Of a stretch of 64,000 nt of DNA, positions 45,571 through 54,994 are shown piece after piece; position 1 is the first letter of the stretch; each line of letters opens with the position of its first letter. This DNA comes from Pseudomonadota bacterium (GTDB lineage Bacteria > Pseudomonadota > Gammaproteobacteria > Steroidobacterales > Steroidobacteraceae): NCBI GenBank assembly GCA_037200975.1, contig JBBCGI010000001.1, positions 4,113,716-4,177,715 on the forward strand, given 5' to 3'. Under the pieces are notes generated by a model, which saw nothing but the letters and a program-made list of their open reading frames with translations, had not been told where the DNA came from and did no database searches. A program made the translations under genes and the position numbers.

Positions 45571-45881
45571 CGATGTTCAGCGTGTTCTTCGTTCACAAGG
45601 CGTCAACACCAAAATGAGTCCTCAACGGCAGCATTGCTTCCGTCCGCTTCCCCGCGAATGCCATAACCTACCAGCAGCACGGGCGTGTGCCGGTGCAATA
45701 AGTCACACTTCATCCAGCGGTGAGCGACGAAAATCAACGACCTAGGACCGCAATGCTAAGCCACAGCGGGTCGTGGTGCACCGGACTACTGCACACTAGG
45801 TGCTCCGCCGGCCCAAAGTCTGTCAGCCCCATGAACTTCGTCACGCTTTCCGGACCGGTGAAAAGAGGGATTTGCTGAAAA
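45571..45881. other. Intergenic region between phosphatase and radA
   Basis: About 310 bp between divergent genes, with no supportable coding frame. It must hold the promoters of both units. GAGGGA at 45864-45869 is a ribosome-binding candidate for radA. I see no hairpin with a T-run and no repeat. Confidence 0.5.
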
Positions 45882-47231
45882 ATGGCCAAGCCGGCGATCG
45901 TTTTCGTCTGCGCCGAATGCGGCGCCGAAACCCTGAAATGGCAGGGGCAATGCCCCCAGTGCGGGCAGTGGAACACCCTGGAACAGCGCGCCGTCGCGCG
46001 GCGGCCGGCGGGCGCCACGCCCGCCTCGAACGCGCCGGCCGCGCCGCCGCGGGAGCTGGAAACACTTGATCTGCCGCGCCTTTCGACCGGCATGGGCGAG
46101 CTCGACCGGGTGCTCGGCGGAGGCTTGATCCCGGGTTCGGTGACCTTGCTAGGTGGCGAACCCGGCATCGGCAAGTCCACGCTGCTGCTGCAGCTCGCCA
46201 ACCATGTGGCCCGCTCCACCCCGACGCTGTACCTGTCCGCCGAAGAATCGGTGGGTCAGATCGGTCTGCGCGCCCGGCGGCTCTCGGTCGGGGCTTCGAA
46301 CCTGCGGGTGATCGCGGACACCGATCTCGAAGGCGTCATGGCCCGGGCGCGCGACGAGCAGACCCGCGTGCTGATCGTCGATTCCATCCAGACCGTGCAG
46401 ATTGCATCGCTCGGTACGGCGGCCGGCGCGATCACCCAGCTCAAGGAATGCACGGCGCAGCTGGTGCGTTTCGCCAAGAGCACCGGTACCAGCGTGGTCA
46501 TCGTGGGTCACGTGACCAAGGACGGCGCGATCGCGGGTCCGCGAGTGCTCGAGCACCTGGTCGACACGGTCTTGTACTTCGAGAGCGATGCCTCGAGCCG
46601 TTTTCGCAACGTGCGCGCCACCAAGAACCGGTTCGGTTCGGTGGGCGAACTGGCGTTCTTCCACATGGACGAGCAGGGGCTGCGCGAGGTCCGCAACCCC
46701 TCGGCGATATTCCTGGCGCGCTCGGGCGCGCCCGCGCCGGGCAGCATCGTGACCGTGACGCGTGACGGCCGCCGGCCGCTGCTGGTGGAGTTGCAGGCGC
46801 TGGTCGATCGCATGCGCTTCGGTTCGCCGCGGCGCGTCGCGCAGGGCCTGGATGCGCAGCGCGTCGCCATGTTGTTAGCCGTGATGAACCGCCACGGTGG
46901 CGTGTCACTGCAGGAACACGACGTGTTCGTGAACCTGGTGGGCGGGCTCGAGGTCACCGAGACCGCCTGCGATCTGCCGGTCGTGCTGGCGCTGGCGTCG
47001 AGCCTGGCCGGCAAACCCATCGCGCAGTCGATCGTCGCGTTTGGCGAGATCGGTCTCACGGGTGAACTGCGCCCGGTCGCCTACGGAGAGGAGCGATTGC
47101 GCGAAGCCGCCAAGCAGGGTTTCACCACCGCGTTGATCGCCAGGGAGAACGCCCCGCGCGTGCCCATCGAGGGCTTGGCGGTCCGCGAGTTGTCCCGCAT
47201 CGACGCGGCGCTACAGGCAGCGCTCGGTTAG
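45882..47231 (+). CDS. radA: DNA repair ATPase RadA (Sms)
   Basis: RadA is a branch-migration helicase that works with RecA. The 449-residue protein has the C4 zinc finger CAECGAETLKWQGQCPQCGQW at the N-terminus. The RecA-like core has the P-loop LLGGEPGIGKSTLLLQL and the RadA-specific KNRFGS motif (ATKNRFGSVGELAFF). A Lon-type C-domain follows from about 270 (RRVAQGLDAQRVAMLLAVMNRHGG, HDVFVNLVGGLEVTE, FGEIGLTGELRPV). The end overlaps the 3' end of the convergent transporter-like gene by 4 bp. Confidence 0.97.
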   Translation: MAKPAIVFVCAECGAETLKWQGQCPQCGQWNTLEQRAVARRPAGATPASNAPAAPPRELETLDLPRLSTGMGELDRVLGGGLIPGSVTLLGGEPGIGKSTLLLQLANHVARSTPTLYLSAEESVGQIGLRARRLSVGASNLRVIADTDLEGVMARARDEQTRVLIVDSIQTVQIASLGTAAGAITQLKECTAQLVRFAKSTGTSVVIVGHVTKDGAIAGPRVLEHLVDTVLYFESDASSRFRNVRATKNRFGSVGELAFFHMDEQGLREVRNPSAIFLARSGAPAPGSIVTVTRDGRRPLLVELQALVDRMRFGSPRRVAQGLDAQRVAMLLAVMNRHGGVSLQEHDVFVNLVGGLEVTETACDLPVVLALASSLAGKPIAQSIVAFGEIGLTGELRPVAYGEERLREAAKQGFTTALIARENAPRVPIEGLAVRELSRIDAALQAALG

Positions 47232-48520
47232 TCCGCGGCCGCGGCAGACGCCGATCTCTGCGCGCGCACCGTGCGGATCGTGTTCTCGCCGATCTGCAGC
47301 ACTTCGAACTCGTATTCGCCCACGGTCACGTGTGCGCCGGCTTCGGGCAGCGTTTCGAGCTGTTCGACCAGCAGCCCGTTCAGCGTCTTCGGGCCGTCGG
47401 TGGGCAGCTGCCAGCCGAGCGAGCGGTTGAGCGCGCGGATCGTGGCGCTGGCATTGACGATGAACACGCCCGGGCCTTCGCGATGCACGTGTTTGTGTGT
47501 GACGGTCGCCGGATCGGTGGTGAATTCGCCGACGATCTCTTCCAGGATGTCCTCGAGCGTGACGAAGCCCTGGATGTCGCCGTATTCGTCGACCACGAAC
47601 GCCATGCGGCGCCGGTTGCGCTGGAACTGGTTGAGCTGCACGGTGAGCGCGGTGCCTTCGGGCACGAAGTACGGCTCGCGCGCCTGGGCGAGTTCGATGA
47701 GCCGCTCGCGGGTGAGGGTGTCGCGCGCCAGCTCCTGCGCGACACGTTTCATGTGAACGATGCCGATGAGATTGTCGAGCTCGCCCTCGTAGCAAGGCAG
47801 GCGCGTGTGCGGCGTCTGTCGCAGCTGATCGAGGATGTCTTCCCAGTTGTCGTCGACGTTGATCGACGCGATGTCCTGGCGCGGGATCATGATGTCGTTC
47901 ACGGTGATGTGTTCCAGATCGAGGATCGAGAGCAACATCTGCCGGTGGCGCGTGGGAATCATCGGGCCCGCCTCGGCGACCACCGAGCGCAGTTCTTCCG
48001 CCGACATGGTGCTGCCATCGGCACGCGTGGGCTTCACGCCGAAGATGCGCAGGAACCCGTACGCCGCCTTGTTGGTGAACCAGCTGATCGGCGTCATGAC
48101 GAACACCAGCAGCTTGTAGATGTAGGTGGACGACATCGCCACCGGATCGGGCTTGAGCGAGGCGTAGATCTTGGGCGCGAGCTCGCAGAACACGATCATG
48201 AACACCGACAACACGCCCATCGTCACGGGGATCGCGTGTTCGTAGTGGGTGCGCTGCGCTAACAACGTGGCGATGGAAGAGGCGGCGACGCTGGCCAGGG
48301 CGAGCAGCACGAGGTTCGCGCCCAGCCAGTTGTCGGGCTTCGCCAATAACGCGTCGAGCGCCTTGGCGGTGCGTTTGCCGGCCTTGGCGGCGGCGCGGAT
48401 CTTGTACCGGTTGGCGGACAACATCGCGACTTCGGTGCCCGAGGAAAACGCGATGAGCAGCAGCAGCACGACTAACGCGATGCCGAGGATGTAGGACGGT
48501 GCGTTTTGCATATGCCCCAT
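47228..48520 (-). CDS. CNNM/CorC (HlyC) family transporter with CBS pair
   Basis: This 430-residue membrane protein has an N-terminal CNNM (DUF21) domain with four hydrophobic segments: YILGIALVVLLLLIAFSSGTEVAMLS, NLVLLALASVAASSIATLL, IPVTMGVLSVFMIVFCELAPK and YIYKLLVFVMTPISWF. Two CBS domains follow (from VNDIMIPRQDIASI, then RRRMAFVVDEYGDIQGFVTLEDILEEIVGE) and a CorC/HlyC domain ending about residue 420. E. coli YfjD (CorB) and the CNNM magnesium transporters share this layout. Mg2+ or related cation efflux is likely. The start is the ATG at 48520 or the in-frame ATG three codons later. It is divergent from ffh, as yfjD-type genes often are. Confidence 0.88.
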   Translation of the reverse strand: MGHMQNAPSYILGIALVVLLLLIAFSSGTEVAMLSANRYKIRAAAKAGKRTAKALDALLAKPDNWLGANLVLLALASVAASSIATLLAQRTHYEHAIPVTMGVLSVFMIVFCELAPKIYASLKPDPVAMSSTYIYKLLVFVMTPISWFTNKAAYGFLRIFGVKPTRADGSTMSAEELRSVVAEAGPMIPTRHRQMLLSILDLEHITVNDIMIPRQDIASINVDDNWEDILDQLRQTPHTRLPCYEGELDNLIGIVHMKRVAQELARDTLTRERLIELAQAREPYFVPEGTALTVQLNQFQRNRRRMAFVVDEYGDIQGFVTLEDILEEIVGEFTTDPATVTHKHVHREGPGVFIVNASATIRALNRSLGWQLPTDGPKTLNGLLVEQLETLPEAGAHVTVGEYEFEVLQIGENTIRTVRAQRSASAAAAD

Positions 48521-48533
48521 AGCATAGGGCTTC

Positions 48534-48539
48534 TATAAT
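48534..48539 (+). promoter_or_regulatory. -10 element of a probable leaderless ffh promoter
   Basis: TATAAT lies 9 bp before the ffh ATG at 48549, with no ribosome-binding site between them. The expected transcription start is at or just before the initiation codon. No good -35 is at 17 bp. Confidence 0.5.
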
Positions 48540-48548
48540 CCCGCCCCT

Positions 48549-49916
48549 ATGGCACTTTTCGAAAACCTGACTGCACGCCTTTCGCGCACCGTCGACACGC
48601 TGCGCGGGCGCGGCCGCATCACCGAGGAAAACGTCGGCGAGTCCCTGCGCGAAGTGCGCATGGCCCTGCTCGAGGCCGACGTCGCGCTGCCGGTGGTCAA
48701 GACCTTCATCGAGCGCGTCAAGCAGAAGGCGCTGGGCGCCGAAGTCACGGGCAGCCTCACCCCCGGCCAGGCCTTTGTCGGCATCCTGCACAAGGAGCTG
48801 GTTGCGTTGATGGGTGGCGAGCGCCAGAGATTCGAACTGCGCGCGCAGCCGCCGGTCGTGGTGTTGTTAGCCGGCCTGCAAGGCGCCGGCAAGACCACCA
48901 CCGCCGGCAAACTCGCGCGCTGGTTGATCGAACAGAAAAAACGCGTCTTGTTAGTCAGCACGGACATCCGCCGCCCGGCCGCGGTGCTGCAGCTGCAGCG
49001 GTTGTCGGAGCAGGTGGGCGCGGGCTTCTTCCCGACCGACGTCAAACACAAGCCCGCCGACATCGCACGCGACTCGCTCGATGCCGCGCGCAAGGGTGTG
49101 TATGACGTGTTGATCGTCGACACCGCCGGCCGTTTGCACGTCGATGCGGAATTGATGGAAGAGGTGAAGGAGATCGAGCGCGCGGTGGAAACACACGAGC
49201 GCCTGTTCGTCATCGACGCGATGGCCGGGCAGGACGCGGTGAATTCCGCGCGGGCCTTTGGGGCCGCGCTCGATCTTACTGGCGTCATCCTTACCAAGGC
49301 CGATGGCGATGCGCGCGGCGGCGCCGCGTTGTCGGTACGCGAAGTCACCGGCAAACCCATCGTCATGGTGGGCATGGGCGAGAAGCTCGATGCGCTCGAG
49401 CCATTCGATGCGGAGCGTATGGCCGGCCGCATCCTCGGCATGGGCGACGTGGTCGCGCTGGTGGAGCAGGTCACACGCCAAGTCGACGTGGAGGAAGCCC
49501 AGAAGCTCGCCAAGAAGGTGGCGAAGGGCAAGGGCTTCGACCTCGTGGATCTCAAGAGCCAGCTCGAGCAATTGCAAAAGATGGGCGGTGTCGGCGCGCT
49601 GATGGACAAATTGCCGTCGGCGGCCATGAAAGGCGCCGCGATGCCGCCGGATCAGGGCGACAAGGACGTGCGGCGCCAGATCGCCATCATCAATTCCATG
49701 ACCCGGAAGGAGCGCCGCAATCCGGGGCTGCTCGACGGCTCCCGCCGCCGTCGCATCGCCACCGGGGCGGGAGTGCAGGTCCAGGACGTCAATCGCCTCA
49801 TGAAGCAGTTCCTGGATATGCAGAAAATGATGAAAAGCATGTCCGGGGGGCGAATGAAACGCATGATGCAGGCCATGAAGGGCGGCGGGATGCCGCCGGG
49901 CTTCCCTGGCCGCTGA
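48549..49916 (+). CDS. ffh: Signal recognition particle protein Ffh
   Basis: Ffh binds signal sequences and 4.5S RNA and targets ribosomes to FtsY. The 455-residue protein has the N-domain (LTARLSRTVDTLRGRGRITEENVGESLREVRMALLEADV). The NG GTPase has G1 LAGLQGAGKTTTAGKLA, DIRRPAAVLQL, G3 DTAGRLHVD, G4 TKADGDARGG and GMGEKLDALEPFD. The M domain runs from about 330, contains RIATGAGVQVQDVNRLMKQF and ends in a Met-rich tail (MQKMMKSMSGGRMKRMMQAM) that forms the signal-peptide groove. It is upstream of the rpsP operon, as in many bacteria. Confidence 0.97.
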   Translation: MALFENLTARLSRTVDTLRGRGRITEENVGESLREVRMALLEADVALPVVKTFIERVKQKALGAEVTGSLTPGQAFVGILHKELVALMGGERQRFELRAQPPVVVLLAGLQGAGKTTTAGKLARWLIEQKKRVLLVSTDIRRPAAVLQLQRLSEQVGAGFFPTDVKHKPADIARDSLDAARKGVYDVLIVDTAGRLHVDAELMEEVKEIERAVETHERLFVIDAMAGQDAVNSARAFGAALDLTGVILTKADGDARGGAALSVREVTGKPIVMVGMGEKLDALEPFDAERMAGRILGMGDVVALVEQVTRQVDVEEAQKLAKKVAKGKGFDLVDLKSQLEQLQKMGGVGALMDKLPSAAMKGAAMPPDQGDKDVRRQIAIINSMTRKERRNPGLLDGSRRRRIATGAGVQVQDVNRLMKQFLDMQKMMKSMSGGRMKRMMQAMKGGGMPPGFPGR

Positions 49917-50122
49917 GTGGCGCCGGGAACGGGCTGGAATCGAGGTCTGAGCCGGTTTTCAACGGCTTGCACCGGGGTTCCGCTGGCGCGGGACGAAATT
50001 GAGGCCAGGCCCCAAACAGGACTACCCCCAAGGTACTGATTTGCGTAGAATCCGCGCTCTTTTTTGGCCGGCCGGGTGGGGCTTTTCCGACCCGGGGCTA
50101 CGTAACTCGAAGGTTTAATGAC

Positions 50123-50374
50123 ATGGTGACAATTCGTCTGACCCGCCGCGGTGCCACTAACACGCCGTTCTATCACGTCGTGGTGACCGACAGCCGCAAG
50201 CGCCAGGGTGGCAAGAGCCTGGAGCAGGTCGGTTTCTTCAACCCGAAAGCGGTGAAGTCCGAGACCAAGCTCAAGCTCGACATCGCGCGCATCGAATACT
50301 GGTTGTCCAAGGGCGCGCAGCAGTCCGACCGCGTGAAGCAGCTGGTCACCACGTTCCGCAAAGCGAACGCCTGA
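50123..50374 (+). CDS. rpsP: 30S ribosomal protein S16
   Basis: The 83-residue S16 reads [41 protein letters not shown] and ends [12 protein letters not shown], matching the family along its length. It is the first gene of the conserved rpsP-rimM-trmD-rplS operon. TAGAAT at about 50047 is a possible -10. In the leader, CCGGGT and ACCCGG (around 50071-50096) could form a hairpin. Confidence 0.97.
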   Translation: MVTIRLTRRGATNTPFYHVVVTDSRKRQGGKSLEQVGFFNPKAVKSETKLKLDIARIEYWLSKGAQQSDRVKQLVTTFRKANA

Positions 50375-50403
50375 TCGCAGCTTGTTAGTTGGAGGGTGCT
50401 TGT

Positions 50404-50898
50404 TTGAGCGACCCCCAGCGCATTGAAGTAGGCAGATTGGGAGCGGCGCACGGGGTGCGCGGCTGGTTGCGGGTGCAATCCTTCACGGAGCCGCCGCAAC
50501 GGTTGTTCGAGTGGCGCGTCTGGCACCTGCAATCCCGCGGCGAAGTGAAAGTGCTGGAAGTGCGACCCCAGGGTAATGGCTGGATCGTGCATCTGGAAGG
50601 TGTCGACGAACGCGACGGCGCCGCCCGGCTCACCGGGCAGATGGTCCTGGTGGAGCGCGAGCTGCTGCCGCCGGCCGAGGGGCGCGAACACTATCGCGAC
50701 GACCTGGTCGGGTTCGAGGTGAAGAATGTCGAAGGAGTGTTGCTGGGGGTGGTCGATCATTTCATCGACACGCCGGGCAACGCGGTGATGATCATCAAGG
50801 GTGTGCGCGAGTACCTGGTACCGGTGACGCGCGAGCACCTGCGCAGTGTCGACAAAGTCGCTCGCGCGGTGGTCGTGGATTGGCCCGAGGATTTCTGA
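50404..50898 (+). CDS. rimM: 16S rRNA processing protein RimM
   Basis: RimM helps mature the 30S head and binds S19. The 164-residue protein has the N-terminal barrel (IEVGRLGAAHGVRGWLRVQSFTEPPQRLFEW) and a PRC-barrel C-domain (YRDDLVGFEVKNVEGVLLGVVDHFIDTPGNAVMII, then YLVPVTREHLRSVD and VVVDWPEDF). TTG 50404 is preferred over the in-frame TTG 50389 because GGAGGG (50391-50396) sits 7 bp ahead of it. trmD follows after 8 bp. Confidence 0.95.
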   Translation: MSDPQRIEVGRLGAAHGVRGWLRVQSFTEPPQRLFEWRVWHLQSRGEVKVLEVRPQGNGWIVHLEGVDERDGAARLTGQMVLVERELLPPAEGREHYRDDLVGFEVKNVEGVLLGVVDHFIDTPGNAVMIIKGVREYLVPVTREHLRSVDKVARAVVVDWPEDF

Positions 50899-50906
50899 CA
50901 CGACTC

Positions 50907-51659
50907 ATGCACATCGAAGTCGTGACATTGTTTCCGGAGCTCATCCAGCAGTCGCTGAAGATGGGCGTGCTCGGGCGCGCGGTCGAGCGGCAGTTGATTC
51001 GGGTCGGTTGCGAAGACCCACGGGTACATACGCGCGACGTGCATCGCACCGTGGACGACCGGCCTTATGGCGGCGGCCCGGGAATGGTTCTGAAGCCCGA
51101 GCCGATGTCGGCGGCAATCGATGCCGCGGCGGGGCGGGCGCCGGCAGTTTCGCCGCGCATCTATATGTCGGCGCAGGGCGTGCCTTTCACGCAGCGCCTG
51201 GCGGAAGAGTTTTCGAAGCTGCCGGGCCTGGTCCTGGTGGCGGGGCGATACGAAGGTCTCGACGAACGAGTCATCGAATCGCGTATAGATAGAGAAGTGT
51301 CGGTAGGCGATTACGTGTTGTCCGGTGGCGAATTCCCGGCGCTCGTGATCATCGACGCGGTGGCGAGACTGCTGCCGGGAGTGCTCGGGGACGAGCGTTC
51401 GAACGTCGAGGAGTCTTTCGACCAGGGGTTGCTCGATTGGCCGCATTACACGCGGCCGGTGGAGTTCGAGGGCCGGACGGTGCCGCAGGTTCTGCAGGGC
51501 GGCAACCACGCTGATATCCAGCGCTGGCGTTTGAAGCAGGCGGTCGCGCGCACCTGGATGCGCCGGCCCGATTTGATTGCGCGGGGCGGATTGCCGGCTG
51601 ATGCGGCGAAACTCCTCGATGAATTTCTCGCTGAACGCGAAGGTGAACGACATGGCTAA
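50907..51659 (+). CDS. trmD: tRNA (guanine-N1-)-methyltransferase TrmD
   Basis: TrmD methylates G37 of tRNAs next to the anticodon and prevents +1 frameshifting. The 250-residue SPOUT enzyme starts [26 protein letters not shown] at ATG 50907. It has [17 protein letters not shown] and the knot region [48 protein letters not shown]. It continues with [16 protein letters not shown] and [16 protein letters not shown]. Its end overlaps the start of rplS by 8 bp, an unusually tight junction between the tRNA and ribosomal protein genes. Confidence 0.97.
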   Translation: MHIEVVTLFPELIQQSLKMGVLGRAVERQLIRVGCEDPRVHTRDVHRTVDDRPYGGGPGMVLKPEPMSAAIDAAAGRAPAVSPRIYMSAQGVPFTQRLAEEFSKLPGLVLVAGRYEGLDERVIESRIDREVSVGDYVLSGGEFPALVIIDAVARLLPGVLGDERSNVEESFDQGLLDWPHYTRPVEFEGRTVPQVLQGGNHADIQRWRLKQAVARTWMRRPDLIARGGLPADAAKLLDEFLAEREGERHG

Positions 51660-51996
51660 CATCATTCAAGAACTCGAAAAGGCGCGCATGACGCGCAAGC
51701 TGCCGGACTTCAATCCTGGTGACACCGTCGTGGTGCAGGTCAAGGTGAAGGAAGGCGATCGCGAGCGTGCACAGGCTTACGAAGGCATCGTGATCGCCAA
51801 GAGCAATCGCGGCCTCAACTCCTCTTTCACGGTGCGCAAGATCTCGCACGGCGAAGGCGTGGAACGCACGTTCCAGACGCACAGCCCGTCGATCAGCGAA
51901 GTCGAAGTGAAGCGCCGCGGCAGCGTGCGTCGCGCCAAGCTGTACTACCTGCGGGATCTGTCGGGCAAGGCTGCCCGCATCGAAGAGAAGGTCTAA
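51652..51996 (+). CDS. rplS: 50S ribosomal protein L19
   Basis: The 114-residue L19 begins [45 protein letters not shown] at ATG 51652, inside the last codons of trmD. It has the family core [24 protein letters not shown] and ends [19 protein letters not shown]. The upstream in-frame codons belong to the trmD overlap. It closes the rpsP operon; sppA starts 24 bp later with no terminator seen, so read-through is likely. Confidence 0.97.
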   Translation: MANIIQELEKARMTRKLPDFNPGDTVVVQVKVKEGDRERAQAYEGIVIAKSNRGLNSSFTVRKISHGEGVERTFQTHSPSISEVEVKRRGSVRRAKLYYLRDLSGKAARIEEKV

Positions 51997-52020
51997 CCAC
52001 TCTTTGAAGGTGCAGGAAAC

Positions 52021-53895
52021 ATGATCGGCCGGATCTTCGTCGGCATCTGGCGCGGCCTCGACGGGCTGCGCAAGTTCCTGCACCTTTTATTGCTGCTGCT
52101 GATATTCGGCGTCGTCGTCGGGGCGCTGAATACTTCGATTCCGCACATCCAGGACGCCTCCGCGCTGGTCATCCGGCCGAAAGGCACGATCGTCGAGCAG
52201 CTGAGTGGCAGCCCGGTCGACCAGGCCATCGCCCGTGCCCAGGGCGACGCGCAGAGCGAAACCCTGCTGTGGGATCTCATCGACGCGCTCAAGGCGGCGA
52301 AGAAGGATTCCCGCATCAAGGCGGTCGTGCTCGATCTCAACGAGATGTCGGGCGGCGGCCAGCCCACGCTCGCCGAGTTCACGGCGGCCATCAAGGACTT
52401 CCGCAGCTCAGGCAAGAAGGTGATCGCGCAGTCCACCTACTTCGGCCAGGAGCAGTTCTACGTCGGCGCCTCCGCCGATGAGGTCTACCTCGACCCGATG
52501 GGCATGGTGGCCATCGACGGGTACGAACGTTACCGGATGTTCTACAAGGATCTGTTCGACAAGCTCGGTGTCGAGATGAACCTGTTCCGCGTGGGCGCTT
52601 ACAAGAGCGCGGCGGAAGTCTACGTGCGCACCGACATGTCACCCGAAGAACGCGAAGAGAGTCTCGCGTATCTCAATGCGCTGTGGCTCAGTTACCGCAC
52701 CGCGGTGGCCGAGGCGCGCGGCCTCAAGGCCGACGACATCAGCGCCTACGTGGCGAATTCCGTGCCCGCGTTGCTGGCGCTCAAGGGTGACGCCGCGAAG
52801 ATGGCGCTCGACGCCAAACTCGTCACCGCGCTCAAGTCCTCGCTCGAAGTCGACCGCCGCATGGTCGAGCTGGTCGGCAGCGATTCAGACGAGGACACGA
52901 AGGAAAAAATCGAAGCGGACGAGAGCGACGCTGGCGAGACCTACAATTCCACGTCGCTCGAAGATTACTTGCGCATCGTGCACGCCGAGCAGAAGGCGCG
53001 TGGCGCGGGCAAGAAGAAGGTCGGTGTCATCGTGGCGGCGGGTGAAATTCTCGACGGTTCGCAGCCGCCGGGCACCGTGGGTGGCGAGAGCACTTCGGAG
53101 CTGATCCGCCAGGCGCGCCATGACGACGACATCAAGGCCATCGTGCTGCGGGTGGATAGCCCGGGCGGCAGCGTGTTCGCCTCCGAGCAGATCTACCGCG
53201 AAGTGCGCGCCGCGCAGAAGGACGGCAAGCCGGTGGTCGTGTCGATGGGCGACCTGGCGGCATCCGGCGGCTACTACATCTCGGCTTCGGCCGATGAGAT
53301 CTGGGCGCATCCGGCCACGATCACCGGATCGATCGGCATCTTCGGCGCCATTCCGACCTTCCAGAACACCTTGCAGAAGATCGGCGTCAACGTCGACGGT
53401 GTCGGAACCACCAGTCTTTCAGGCCAGCTGCGGCTCGATCGCGCGCTCGGCGAAGACGCCAAGAAGCTGCTGCAGTCGGCCATCGAACACGGCTACGACG
53501 AATTCCTGCAGCGCGTCTCGGATGGCCGCAAGAAGACGCGCGACGAGGTGCATGCCATCGCGCAGGGCCGGGTGTGGATCGGCACCGATGCCAAGAACAA
53601 TGGCCTGGTCGACCAGCTCGGCCTGTTCGACGACGCGGTGAAATCGGCCGCGAAGCGCGCCAAGCTCGAGACCTACGATGTCGAGCGCATCGAACCCGAA
53701 CTCACGTGGGCGGAATCGATCGCGCTGCAGATCAAGGTCTGGTTCGCGCGGACGTTCGTGGGTGAAGTGGTTGCGCGCGTGCCCGCGCTCCAGGTGGCGC
53801 ACGACCTCGAGCCGCTGCAGCGGGAGCTCACCCGCTGGACGCGCATGAATGCGCGCGATCACCGCTACGTCTACTGCTTCTGCGACGTCCGCTAG
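52021..53895 (+). CDS. sppA: Signal peptide peptidase SppA, 67K type
   Basis: SppA degrades cleaved signal peptides in the inner membrane. The 624-residue protein has one N-terminal membrane helix (LHLLLLLLIFGVVVGAL). Two homologous S49 domains follow. The N-domain carries the catalytic lysine K195 (FRVGAYKSAAEVY), and the C-domain carries the nucleophile S415 (MGDLAASGGYYIS) after DSPGGSVFASEQIYREV. Both agree with the Ser-Lys dyad of E. coli SppA (K209 and S409). An acidic linker (about 281-310, DSDEDTKEKIEADESDAGE) joins the halves. The last residues (RDHRYVYCFCDVR) look unconserved. Confidence 0.95.
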   Translation: MIGRIFVGIWRGLDGLRKFLHLLLLLLIFGVVVGALNTSIPHIQDASALVIRPKGTIVEQLSGSPVDQAIARAQGDAQSETLLWDLIDALKAAKKDSRIKAVVLDLNEMSGGGQPTLAEFTAAIKDFRSSGKKVIAQSTYFGQEQFYVGASADEVYLDPMGMVAIDGYERYRMFYKDLFDKLGVEMNLFRVGAYKSAAEVYVRTDMSPEEREESLAYLNALWLSYRTAVAEARGLKADDISAYVANSVPALLALKGDAAKMALDAKLVTALKSSLEVDRRMVELVGSDSDEDTKEKIEADESDAGETYNSTSLEDYLRIVHAEQKARGAGKKKVGVIVAAGEILDGSQPPGTVGGESTSELIRQARHDDDIKAIVLRVDSPGGSVFASEQIYREVRAAQKDGKPVVVSMGDLAASGGYYISASADEIWAHPATITGSIGIFGAIPTFQNTLQKIGVNVDGVGTTSLSGQLRLDRALGEDAKKLLQSAIEHGYDEFLQRVSDGRKKTRDEVHAIAQGRVWIGTDAKNNGLVDQLGLFDDAVKSAAKRAKLETYDVERIEPELTWAESIALQIKVWFARTFVGEVVARVPALQVAHDLEPLQRELTRWTRMNARDHRYVYCFCDVR

Positions 53896-53923
53896 GCGTC
53901 CGCCGGATCCCGCCGAGATTTTG

Positions 53924-53940
53924 ACCCGGCACGCACGGGT
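53924..53940 (+). terminator. Weak candidate terminator after sppA
   Basis: ACCCG and CGGGT form a 5-bp stem with a 7-base loop, followed by TTATT. It lies between the convergent sppA and tdh genes. The stem is short, so this is tentative. Confidence 0.3.
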
Positions 53941-53959
53941 TTATTAACGCTCAACGACG

Positions 53960-54994
53960 TCAGTTGAGCGTGCCCCAGTCGAGGATCACCTTGCCCGACT
54001 GGCCCGAGCCCATCGTCTCGAAGCCGCGCTGGAATTCCTGGATGGGAAAGTGATGCGTGATCACCGGCGTGATGTCGAGCCCGGCCTGCAGCAGCGCCGC
54101 CATCTTGTACCAGGTCTCGAACATCTCGCGGCCGTAGATGCCGCGCATGTTGAGGCCCTTGAAGATCACCTGGTTCCAGTCGATCGCGGTCTCGCCGGGC
54201 GGGATGCCCAGCAACGCGACGCTGCCGCCGTGGTGCATCGTGCGCAGCATGTCCCTGAAAGCCGTGGGGTTGCCCGACATTTCGAGGCCAACGTCGAAGC
54301 CTTCCTGCATTCCCAGGCCTTTCATCACGTCGTCGAGCTTCTCGCGCGTGACATTCACCGCGCGCGTGGCGCCCATCTTCTGCGCGAGGCCCAGCCGATA
54401 GTCGTTCACGTCGGTGATGACCACGTGGCGCGCGCCGACACGTTTGGCGATGGCTACCGCCATGATGCCAATGGGGCCGGCGCCGGTGATCAACACGTCT
54501 TCGCCCACCATGTTGAAGGCGAGGGCGGTATGCGTTGCGTTGCCGAATGGATCGAGAATGCTGGCGATGTCGTCGGTGACGGCGTCGGGTAGTTTGAAGG
54601 CGTTGCTGGCGGGGATCGCGAGGTACTCGGCGAAGCAGCCCTGCCGGTCGACTCCTACGCCCACGGTGTTGATGCACAGGTGGCGACGGCCGGCGCGGCA
54701 GTTGCGGCAGTAGCCGCAGGTCAGATGGCCCTCACCCGACACGCGGTCGCCGACCGCAAAGCCGCGCACTTCGCTGCCCATGTCGACGATGCGGCCGAAG
54801 TATTCGTGGCCGACGGCCATGGGCACCGGGATGGTCTTCTGCGCCCACGCATCCCAGTTGTAGATGTGCATGTCGGTGCCGCAGATGGCGGTCTTGCCGA
54901 TCTTGATGAGCACGTCGTTGGGGCCGACCTTCGGCACCTCGATGTCCTTCATCCAGATGCCGGGTTTTGCTTCGCTTTTGACCAATGCTTTCAC
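53960..54994 (-). CDS. tdh: L-threonine 3-dehydrogenase
   Basis: Tdh oxidises threonine to 2-amino-3-ketobutyrate using NAD+. The 344-residue medium-chain dehydrogenase has the catalytic zinc ligand C38 ([12 protein letters not shown]) and [12 protein letters not shown]. The structural zinc cysteines C93, C96, C99 and C107 ([15 protein letters not shown]) are all present. The nucleotide-binding [20 protein letters not shown] and the family-specific [11 protein letters not shown] follow. It overlaps kbl by 4 bp, giving the kbl-tdh operon that converts threonine to glycine and acetyl-CoA. Confidence 0.97.
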   Translation of the reverse strand: MKALVKSEAKPGIWMKDIEVPKVGPNDVLIKIGKTAICGTDMHIYNWDAWAQKTIPVPMAVGHEYFGRIVDMGSEVRGFAVGDRVSGEGHLTCGYCRNCRAGRRHLCINTVGVGVDRQGCFAEYLAIPASNAFKLPDAVTDDIASILDPFGNATHTALAFNMVGEDVLITGAGPIGIMAVAIAKRVGARHVVITDVNDYRLGLAQKMGATRAVNVTREKLDDVMKGLGMQEGFDVGLEMSGNPTAFRDMLRTMHHGGSVALLGIPPGETAIDWNQVIFKGLNMRGIYGREMFETWYKMAALLQAGLDITPVITHHFPIQEFQRGFETMGSGQSGKVILDWGTLN

